Source: a virus
Virus record (IMG/VR): IMGVR_UViG_3300017917_003898
Span: 1-37,504 of that record
Reading direction: 5' to 3' (one strand)
Length of the DNA stretch: 37,504 nt
A program made the translations under genes and the position numbers. This document shows, piece after piece, positions 31,632 through 37,504 of this stretch. The stretch's first letter is position 1, and every line of letters begins with the position of its first letter. The notes under the pieces are model-generated. The model saw only the letters and a program-made list of their open reading frames with translations, searched no databases and was not told the DNA's origin.

Positions 31632-31676
31632 ATTTTAGTATTAATTAATATAACTACAAAAATCCAAACTAAAAAA

Positions 31677-31919
31677 ATGATAGAAATATTAAATAAAAAA
31701 ATATCATCTTCATTTCCAAGTGAACAAACATGGGATCTTTGGTTAAAATTATCCGAAGAAAACGAATATGAAGATTATGATTTACAAACTCACAACCATT
31801 TACAAGTCAGAAACATATTCAGAGAACTTCAATGGATTGAAAATAACAAAGATAAATTTGATGAAGAGGAATTAAGTGACAAATTTAGTGACTTCTTAGA
31901 TCAAGAATATTCAAAATAA
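31677..31919 (+). CDS. Hypothetical small acidic protein
   Basis: 80 residues from ATG 31677 (MIEILNKKISSSFPSEQTWD). An earlier in-frame GTG-type start at 31608 would lie inside the terminator stem and code a hydrophobic stretch from the T-run, so it is rejected. The protein is helical and acidic with Trp-rich spots. It stands alone between two near-identical terminators. No family was recognised. Confidence 0.5.
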   Translation: MIEILNKKISSSFPSEQTWDLWLKLSEENEYEDYDLQTHNHLQVRNIFRELQWIENNKDKFDEEELSDKFSDFLDQEYSK

Positions 31920-31934
31920 ATATCAAAATTAAAG

Positions 31935-31958
31935 GGCTTGGTTATCCAAGCCTTTTTT
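31935..31958 (+). terminator. Rho-independent terminator
   Basis: GGCTTGG (31935-31941) pairs with CCAAGCC (31946-31952) around TTAT, followed by six T. It ends the 31677 gene and closely resembles the terminator at 31604. Confidence 0.88.
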
Positions 31959-31961
31959 ATT

Positions 31962-31969
31962 ATATTTAT
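31962..31969 (+). promoter_or_regulatory. ATATTTAT motif before 31984 gene
   Basis: ATATTTAT follows a strong terminator by three bases and lies 14 bases before the ATG at 31984. It would start the operon that runs to the end of the window. Confidence 0.55.
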
Positions 31970-31983
31970 GGCAAACATTACCC

Positions 31984-32745
31984 ATGATTGGACTGATCTC
32001 TTTATTAAAAGAAATACAAGGTAAGCCAAAAGCAATTTTTATGGCAGGTCCAGCAGGGTCAGGTAAATCCTATATATCTAAAATATTAGTACCTTCTGAT
32101 TTTCAAACTATTAATGTAGATGATACTTATGAGGAACTATTAAAAGCCTCAGGTATTGGAATGAAGTTGGCTAAAATGTCACCTGATGAATTAAAAAAGG
32201 CAGGTGAATTAATGGGTAAAGCAAGAAAAACTACAGATGAAAAATATAAAAAAGCATTAGAAAATGCTAATAATATTTTAATCGATAGTGTAGGAGGTTC
32301 CTCTAAAACATTACTTAAGAAAAAACAAGAATTAGAGGATTTAGGTTACGAAACAGCAATGATAATGACTTATGTATCGCCTATTACCTCATTAGAGCGT
32401 AATATGAAGCGAGACAGATCACTTTTACCAAGTATCGTATTGCGTTCTTGGCGCGATGTAAATAAAAATATAGACGCGTATAAACAAGCATTTGGGAATA
32501 ATTTTACATTAATAAATTTAGATCCTGAAGGGGCAAATAAAGAATTTGACCAAGAATATGTTTATAATACGTTTATTAAACCTTTAGGACAAGTAGGTAA
32601 AGAAAAATCACCTGAGGAATTAGCTAAATCTAAAGCAGAATCAGAACAAATATATTCAGATATCAAATCATCTTTAGAAAATCAACCTGAATTTGATACT
32701 GAGGAACAAGCAAAAACTAAAATCACTAACTTTATAAACAAATGA
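31984..32745 (+). CDS. P-loop kinase, zeta-toxin-like
   Basis: 253 residues. Walker A is G22-P-A-G-S-G-K28-S29, after a short leader MIGLISLLKEIQGK. TINVDDTYEELL gives an Asp pair placed as in zeta-toxin and related phosphotransferases. NNILIDSVGG is the likely second beta strand, and SLERNMKRDRSLLP has the Arg-rich lid. The C-terminal ~50 residues are helical and charged. Such phage kinases may phosphorylate nucleotides, sugars or RNA ends; the substrate is unknown. It overlaps the next gene by four bases. Confidence 0.65.
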   Translation: MIGLISLLKEIQGKPKAIFMAGPAGSGKSYISKILVPSDFQTINVDDTYEELLKASGIGMKLAKMSPDELKKAGELMGKARKTTDEKYKKALENANNILIDSVGGSSKTLLKKKQELEDLGYETAMIMTYVSPITSLERNMKRDRSLLPSIVLRSWRDVNKNIDAYKQAFGNNFTLINLDPEGANKEFDQEYVYNTFIKPLGQVGKEKSPEELAKSKAESEQIYSDIKSSLENQPEFDTEEQAKTKITNFINK

Positions 32746-33107
32746 AAAAATTATTAGATCTATTAAACGAAATAGAGGAAAAAGAAGTACTTAAACCTGT
32801 TGAAGAAGAGGGTCCATCTGTAGTAGATGAAGTAGGTAAATTCTTTGTAGTTAAAAAACCTAAAAAAGGTATGACTAAAGAAAATATGGTGCAAGAAGCT
32901 ACAGTATTTGATGAAATTAAAATGGACGAAACTAAAGGTGTTTATAAAAATAAATCTGAAGCAAATCGTCACGCTACTGAAGCTCTTAAAGAATACGAAA
33001 TGCAGCTTAAGGAAATGGAAACCGCTATGGAAGAATTTCGTTCTGCTAAAAAAGATATTGAAGAAAAGAAAAAATCTGCTAAAGAAAAAATTAAAGCTTT
33101 ACAATAA
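32742..33107 (+). CDS. Coiled-coil protein with leader-like N-terminus
   Basis: 121 residues. The N-terminus MKKLLDLLNEIEEKEV resembles other leaders in this operon and contains L-N-E. A middle segment (VDEVGKFFVVKKPKKGMTKEN) is followed by a long Lys/Glu coiled coil from about residue 78 to the end. It overlaps both neighbours by one to four bases. A scaffold-like or internal capsid role would fit, but no family was recognised. Confidence 0.45.
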   Translation: MKKLLDLLNEIEEKEVLKPVEEEGPSVVDEVGKFFVVKKPKKGMTKENMVQEATVFDEIKMDETKGVYKNKSEANRHATEALKEYEMQLKEMETAMEEFRSAKKDIEEKKKSAKEKIKALQ

Positions 33108-34714
33108 TGTCTGAAGTAACAGAATCTTTATTACAAGAACTGTTAGATGAGCCAATAACAGTAGCCATTTATGGTGGTGGTTTCAAACCACCTACCAAAG
33201 GTCACTTTACTGTAGTTGAAAAAGCCTTAAGTGATTTTCCTGAAATAGATGAATTTAAAATATTTGTAGGTGGTGGAGTTAGAGATGGTATTACCCAAGA
33301 GGAATCAATTAAAATATGGGACATCTATAAAAAATATCTTTCAGATAAAATTGATGTTGAACCTTCTGTAGCTCCTGTTAAATCAGTTTTAGGGTATGCT
33401 AAAGATCACCCTGAAGAAAAAATTTATTGGATTTTAGGTGCTCGTGAAGGTGATGAAGAGGATTTAAAAGATATTGAATCTAGAACTAAATCTCTTGACA
33501 AATATCCTAACATTGAAGTAAAAGTAATTACTACTGCTGGTGGTGTTAGTGGAACTAAAACTAGAGCAGCTATTAAATCAGATAATAAAGAACAATTTCT
33601 TCATTTAATTCCAAATGTTGATCCTAGAGAACAAGAACAAATATGGGATATATTAAAACCAGTTGTTAAGGAAGAAAAAGAAGAAGTAACTGAAGTAGGT
33701 GAAGCAAATCTTAAACCATACAAATGGAAAGAAGTAGATAGGGAAGGTTATTTTGTTTATACTCGTTTTGTAACAGATAGTGAAACACAATATGATGTAG
33801 ATCTTGAATCTATGCCTTATTTCCCCGAAGATTCAGATTCATATATTCAAGCATTAGGAGTAGAATTTTCTGCTAAACTTAAAGATGCTGAAGGTTCTTC
33901 AGCTAAAATAGTAGTTAATAAAGGTGAAATGTATAGAGTAATGGCTACCTTAGTAGATATAATTAAAAAATATATCAAAAAATTAAAAGCTAAAGCAATT
34001 TTATATTCACCCTCTAAAAAACAAGGAGAAGAATTTGGTACTCAAAGAGATCAACTATACAAAGCATTTATCTCCAAAGCTATACCAGGTGTCAAATTTG
34101 AACAAGATGGTGAATTAGTAGCAGCTATTTTACCTGATACTGTAAAAGAAACAGTAACAGCTACAAAAATTATTTGTGATAACTGTGGTTGGTCATGGGA
34201 TAAAAAAGACGGAGGTAAAGATTTATACATTTGTCATAAGTGTGGACATGATAATACTCCAACCAAATCAGATCCATTTGGTTTAAATGAATTAGCAAGA
34301 AAAATTGGAGAAGAAATGGGAAGAGATTTAACAAAAACTTGGAATCCCAAAAAAGATTTCTTATCTTTATCTGTATTTATGAGAGACAATGGAATGAATA
34401 TAACACCATTGCCTAAAATTAAGGTTATTAAGGATGATAAACAAAATGCATCCGATCTTTTGGGTAAAACTGCTTATTATAATCCGACTGATAAGTCTAT
34501 TACTTTATACACATATGGTAGACACCCAAAAGATATATTACGTTCATTTGCTCACGAAATGGTTCACCATGAACAAAATCTTGATGGTAGATTAGGAAAC
34601 ATAACTACAACTAATACTAATGAAGATGGTCATTTAGTTGAGTTAGAAAAAGAAGCTTATTTAAAAGGTAACATGATGTTACGTAATTGGGAGGATGGAA
34701 TAAAAAATGTATAA
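33107..34714 (+). CDS. Fusion: nucleotidyltransferase, zinc ribbon and HExxH metallopeptidase
   Basis: 535 residues. Residues ~15-185 form a cytidylyltransferase/NMNAT-type Rossmann domain: AIYGGGFKPPTKGH has the T/HxGH-type site ending G32-H33, and S148-G-T-K-T-R153 is the second nucleotide-binding motif. Residues ~200-345 are an unrecognised alpha/beta region. C357-x2-C360-x15-C376-x2-C379 is a zinc ribbon. At the C-terminus H483-E484-M-V-H487-H-E-Q is a zinc-peptidase motif, followed by GHLVELEKEAYLKGN with a possible third ligand. Three distinct enzyme-like parts in one chain are unusual. It begins with SEVTESLLQELLDE, leader-like with L-Q-E. Target could be a host protein modified and cut, or an NAD-related step. 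Confidence 0.65.
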   Translation: MSEVTESLLQELLDEPITVAIYGGGFKPPTKGHFTVVEKALSDFPEIDEFKIFVGGGVRDGITQEESIKIWDIYKKYLSDKIDVEPSVAPVKSVLGYAKDHPEEKIYWILGAREGDEEDLKDIESRTKSLDKYPNIEVKVITTAGGVSGTKTRAAIKSDNKEQFLHLIPNVDPREQEQIWDILKPVVKEEKEEVTEVGEANLKPYKWKEVDREGYFVYTRFVTDSETQYDVDLESMPYFPEDSDSYIQALGVEFSAKLKDAEGSSAKIVVNKGEMYRVMATLVDIIKKYIKKLKAKAILYSPSKKQGEEFGTQRDQLYKAFISKAIPGVKFEQDGELVAAILPDTVKETVTATKIICDNCGWSWDKKDGGKDLYICHKCGHDNTPTKSDPFGLNELARKIGEEMGRDLTKTWNPKKDFLSLSVFMRDNGMNITPLPKIKVIKDDKQNASDLLGKTAYYNPTDKSITLYTYGRHPKDILRSFAHEMVHHEQNLDGRLGNITTTNTNEDGHLVELEKEAYLKGNMMLRNWEDGIKNV

Positions 34715-35249
34715 AGTTAAGTTAACTGATCTTTATAAACAAATTAAAGAACAAGAAACAGAAACCGAAGAACAAAAGTATAAAATATTTTGTGATATGG
34801 ATGGTGTTTTATGTGACTTTGAAAATCGTTTTAAAGGTATAAATCCTGAAAAATTATCTCCCTCACAATACTCAAATAAATACGGAGTTGAAAAAATGTG
34901 GGATTTAATTACTAAAGAAGGAGTAGGATTTTGGGTTGGAATCAAATGGATGCCTGATGGAAAAGAATTATGGGATTATATCAAAGATAAAAACCCTACT
35001 CTATTATCAGCACCTTCAAAACACCCTTCATCTCGCTTAGGAAAAAGATTATGGGTTAAAAATAATATGCCTGGAACTAAATTAATTTTAGCTTCAGCAG
35101 AAAAAAAACAAAATTATTCTGGTACTAATAGAATACTTATAGATGACCGTCCTGATACTATTGAACAATGGCGTTCACAGGGAGGTATAGGAATATTACA
35201 TACAGATACAGCAAATACAATTAAACAATTACAAAATTTAGGATTATAA
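34707..35249 (+). CDS. HAD-family 5'(3')-deoxyribonucleotidase-like phosphatase
   Basis: 180 residues. After a leader (MYKVKLTDLYKQIKEQETE) comes the HAD motif I D30-M-D32-G-V-L in KIFCDMDGVLCDFE. GIKWMPDGKELWDYIKDKNPTLLSAPSKHP provides motif II. Lys residues in SRLGKRLWVKNN suit motif III, and RILIDDRPDTIEQW gives motif IV. This is the layout of phage and bacterial 5'-nucleotidases of the NT5C group, which remove phosphate from (deoxy)nucleotides and balance the precursor pool. It overlaps the upstream gene by eight bases. Confidence 0.75.
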   Translation: MYKVKLTDLYKQIKEQETETEEQKYKIFCDMDGVLCDFENRFKGINPEKLSPSQYSNKYGVEKMWDLITKEGVGFWVGIKWMPDGKELWDYIKDKNPTLLSAPSKHPSSRLGKRLWVKNNMPGTKLILASAEKKQNYSGTNRILIDDRPDTIEQWRSQGGIGILHTDTANTIKQLQNLGL

Positions 35250-35250
35250 T

Positions 35251-35940
35251 ATGGCAGCACCAATTACATACAAAAGATTAGTATTATCTGGAGATAAAGC
35301 TAAAGAAACAGCTACAGAAGTTAAAGCAAAAATGTCTAAAGACTGGAAGAAAGATTTCCCTGATGGTAAATTAGATATCAAATCGGGTGTTGAAGGTAAA
35401 ATGGTAATTGATGTTACTACTAAAGAATCATCAGCTGCCTCTTTAGCATCTAAAATTAAAGACATTGCTACTCGTAATAAAGTAACAGTTGTTACTAAAG
35501 ATAAACCAACCTTAAAATCAATTAAAGAAGCTTTAGATAAAAGAATTGCTACTGTATTTTTCAAATACAAAGGTAAATCATTTCCAATGGATTACAAACC
35601 AGGTTCTATGTTTGCTAGATTTGTAAGCGATTTAGAAAAATCAGGAGCATTTAATAGTGAGGATGAAGTTTCTGACTTTATGTCAAGTGAAGAATTTGAT
35701 AATTATGCTAATAAATTTAATGTTGAAATTGATTGGGCTGAATATGACCCAACTCCATTAGAATTAGCACCTGAAGAACCTGTTAATCCTCAAGATTTAA
35801 TACCTGGTAGAGCATCTGGTGATGAATATATGAATGATAATATTCCTCATAGAGTAAGAGATTTATATGAAAAATTAAAAACAGGTAAAATTAAAAAATC
35901 TGAATTAAAAGAAATTTTATTATTTGAATTTAAAAAATAA
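35251..35940 (+). CDS. Hypothetical alpha/beta protein
   Basis: 229 residues. The first ~90 residues are a Lys/Asp-rich alpha/beta domain. The middle has TVFFKYKGKSFPMDYKPGSMFARFVSDLEKSG and EEFDNYANKFNVEIDWAEYDPTP. A Pro-rich stretch (LAPEEPVNPQDLIPGRASGDEYMNDNIPHRVRDLYE) leads to a terminal helix SELKEILLFEFKK that resembles the operon leaders but at the C-terminus. It overlaps the next gene by one base. No family was recognised. Confidence 0.5.
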   Translation: MAAPITYKRLVLSGDKAKETATEVKAKMSKDWKKDFPDGKLDIKSGVEGKMVIDVTTKESSAASLASKIKDIATRNKVTVVTKDKPTLKSIKEALDKRIATVFFKYKGKSFPMDYKPGSMFARFVSDLEKSGAFNSEDEVSDFMSSEEFDNYANKFNVEIDWAEYDPTPLELAPEEPVNPQDLIPGRASGDEYMNDNIPHRVRDLYEKLKTGKIKKSELKEILLFEFKK

Positions 35941-36509
35941 TGAAAAAAGAAACAGTTTTAAAAAAGGAATTCAAACATCGTGATGTTGAACGCCTACGTA
36001 ACCTTGTAAAAGGTAAGTATGGTGAACGTACTACTGTTGGAGTTGGTTATCAAAAAGCAAAAGAATTTCATAAAGAGGGAGATATTTGGGAGGAAGATAA
36101 TCGTAAATGGACTATTAAAAATGGTATTAAACAAAATATTACCAAATTAGATTCAGCAAAACAAGGTGTTGTATTACCTTTATTTTGTCCTAAATGTTCT
36201 AAATCAATGAAACCTCATTTGGATAAACAATGGTTTATTATTAATGGACATTGTTACAATTGCCAAGTAGATTATGAGTTTCAACTTCGTAAAGAAGATA
36301 AATTTGATGAAATGCAACAACAAGTAGTAAATGACCATTTAGATGGTATTACTAAAGATTTTGAAGTTTGGTTTGATGAAATGATTAATTCTAAAGACTC
36401 ATTTGTTACTGAAAATGGTGATGTTGAAAAATGGGATGGTTCTGGTAAAGAACAATTATTAAAACAAAAACAAGAAGCATTAGAATACCTTAAATCACTT
36501 AAAAAATGA
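35940..36509 (+). CDS. Zinc-ribbon protein, conserved phage type
   Basis: 189 residues. C83-P-K-C86 and C105-Y-N-C108 form a four-cysteine zinc ribbon with an 18-residue spacer. The N-terminal part is basic (KHRDVERLRNLVKGKYGERTTVGVGYQKAKEFHKEGDIWEEDN) and could bind nucleic acid. The C-terminus is a Lys/Gln/Glu helix. It overlaps both neighbours by one to four bases. The role may be nucleic-acid binding; no named family was recognised. Confidence 0.55.
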   Translation: MKKETVLKKEFKHRDVERLRNLVKGKYGERTTVGVGYQKAKEFHKEGDIWEEDNRKWTIKNGIKQNITKLDSAKQGVVLPLFCPKCSKSMKPHLDKQWFIINGHCYNCQVDYEFQLRKEDKFDEMQQQVVNDHLDGITKDFEVWFDEMINSKDSFVTENGDVEKWDGSGKEQLLKQKQEALEYLKSLKK

Positions 36510-37123
36510 CAACAGCCGTAACAACAATCATTGTAGCTTTTATAACAGCCGTATTAGGACCTATTCTAATAGAATGGGTAAAAGCTCTATTAAATAGAAA
36601 AAAAGAAGTTAAACAATCTACTGTTAAAGAAGCAATTGATTTAAATGAATTAGTTGATAATCAATTAGATCAAATGATAGATGAGTTAGGTTGTGATAGA
36701 ATTTGGATTGGACAATTTCATAATGGTGGTCATTTTTATCCTACAGGTAAATCTATTCAGAAATTTTCAATTTTCTATGAAAAATTAACTCCTGATACTT
36801 CAGCTATCCAACATATTTTCCAACAAATCCCAGTATCATTATTTCCAAAAGCATTATCTAAATTATATAAAGATGGTGAATTAGCTATTGTTAACTATTC
36901 TACTGATGAAACTTATGATTTAGGTTTATTTGCTAAAGATTATGGTACTAGATCTTTTTACATGATTGCTATAGATGATTTAGATGGTCATTTTATAGGA
37001 TTAATGGGAATTGCATTTAATGATAAAGAACATAAATTATCCAAAGATGAATGGATATTTATAAGACAGAAAGTGGGTGCTATTGGCTCATTATTAACAG
37101 ATTATTTATATACTAAAAAATGA
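36506..37123 (+). CDS. Membrane-anchored GAF-like domain protein
   Basis: 205 residues. The first ~25 residues are a membrane anchor (VTTIIVAFITAVLGPILIEWV) followed by a charged neck (~30-55). From ~58 to the end the sequence fits a GAF-like sensor fold: CDRIWIGQFHNGGHF, FSIFYEKLTP, then GTRSFYMIAIDDLDGHFIGLMGIAF and a terminal helix QKVGAIGSLLTDYL. GAF domains bind small molecules or nucleotides. A phage version with only an anchor and no output domain may bind or sequester a ligand at the membrane. It overlaps both neighbours by four bases. Confidence 0.55.
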   Translation: MTTAVTTIIVAFITAVLGPILIEWVKALLNRKKEVKQSTVKEAIDLNELVDNQLDQMIDELGCDRIWIGQFHNGGHFYPTGKSIQKFSIFYEKLTPDTSAIQHIFQQIPVSLFPKALSKLYKDGELAIVNYSTDETYDLGLFAKDYGTRSFYMIAIDDLDGHFIGLMGIAFNDKEHKLSKDEWIFIRQKVGAIGSLLTDYLYTKK

Positions 37124-37504
37124 AAGATATTCAAAAAATAAAAGAATTTTTCTCTAAACCTTTAGATGAAGCATCTTCAACAGAAAAATTCCTTCGTAAA
37201 TTAGGATGGGCTGGTGAAGATTGGACTCCACAAGAATTTGCTTCACAAATTAAAAAACTACCAGATAGTACTTTAATTTCTTGGGCTAAGAGTAATAAAG
37301 GTATTGGTAAAGGCATTCCAAATACACCTCTTGCTTTTCAACAAAAATTAGTTAAAATTGAGATGGATAAAAGGGGATTATCTTTAGATGAAGCTAAAAA
37401 AGAAACAGCTGTTGACATGGCCAAAAAGCAATTAGATGCTTTAGGTGTTAAATACGAAATGTCAGGCAATGAATTTAGACCATTTAAAGCAATTTACAAA
37501 CCAA
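37120..37504 (+). CDS. Hypothetical protein, partial (cut by window end)
   Basis: The ATG at 37120 overlaps the previous stop as ATGA. The frame stays open for 128 codons to the end of the window. The start MKDIQKIKEFFSKPLDEASS is leader-like and includes L-D-E|A, a good match to the L-x-E|A form cut by T4-type prohead proteases. The rest (KFLRKLGWAGEDWTPQEFASQIKKLPD, FQQKLVKIEMDKRGLSLDEAKK) is helical and charged. Function unknown. Confidence 0.55.
   Translation, partial: MKDIQKIKEFFSKPLDEASSTEKFLRKLGWAGEDWTPQEFASQIKKLPDSTLISWAKSNKGIGKGIPNTPLAFQQKLVKIEMDKRGLSLDEAKKETAVDMAKKQLDALGVKYEMSGNEFRPFKAIYKP

Noticed and set aside
31608-31676. Upstream start for the small gene at 31677
   Set aside because: The extension begins inside a terminator palindrome and translates its T-run to a Phe-rich stretch, so it is not a credible N-terminus.
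32763-33114. Antisense and alternate-frame frames within the coiled-coil gene at 32742
   Set aside because: They arise from Lys/Glu codon repeats (AAA/GAA), giving Phe/Ser or Lys/Leu runs; the 32742 frame fits its neighbours by overlap.
35244-37316. Minus-strand frames at 35244-35570 and 37131-37316
   Set aside because: Antisense to genes that form a continuous overlapping series; no protein family features.

Overview
The window is an uninterrupted stretch of an AT-rich, T4-like contractile-tailed phage (myovirus) genome. All recognised genes lie on the + strand. The host is very probably a Bacteroidota bacterium, most likely flavobacterial. One protein carries a type IX secretion (T9SS) C-terminal sorting domain, a system confined to that phylum. 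Several other proteins have signal peptides or a lipobox. Starts mostly lack a Shine-Dalgarno sequence and sit in A-rich contexts. No integrase, repressor or host gene is visible.

Layout. (1) 1-1200: five tRNA genes (Gln, a poorly folded Ala-like one, Asp, Ser, Arg), two between-tRNA elements bounded by perfect inverted repeats, then four tandem copies of a small structured RNA motif and a multi-stem leader. (2) 1202-2578: a Ro60/TROVE-like RNA-binding protein with a vWA domain. It is followed by a CAT-anticodon tRNA whose 3' end is duplicated around an inserted HNH endonuclease gene, then a terminator. (3) 3171-12538: a possible receptor-binding protein, then a run of exported or membrane proteins: an HExxH peptidase, a T9SS-sorted cohesin/dockerin-like protein, small membrane proteins, a CsgG-like lipoprotein, an outer-membrane-type protein, a PA14 protein, a holin candidate and a GH19 endolysin. 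(4) 12619-15428: small conserved phage genes, an HD-domain hydrolase and a gp55-like late sigma factor. (5) 15428-29004: baseplate and tail genes, including an OB-fold spike/hub protein, gp25, gp6, a DNRLRE-like protein, a 1533-residue baseplate/fibre protein and three smaller virion proteins. (6) 29008-31217: GIY-YIG nuclease, gp61-like primase and PD-(D/E)XK nuclease. (7) 31253 to the end: small proteins and enzymes, several with a similar short N-terminal leader (P-loop kinase, nucleotidyltransferase/zinc-ribbon/metallopeptidase fusion, HAD nucleotidase), a TM-GAF-like protein and a gene cut by the window end.

How it may work together. The gp55-like factor probably reads the repeated ATATTTAT motif found just upstream of ten gene starts, so much of the window would be late-expressed. 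The 4.3-12.5 kb block would alter the host envelope and end in lysis. The Ro60-like protein, tRNAs and clustered structured RNAs form a candidate phage RNA-binding or RNA-surveillance module and are the most novel part. All functions are inferred from sequence reading alone; no database search was run.
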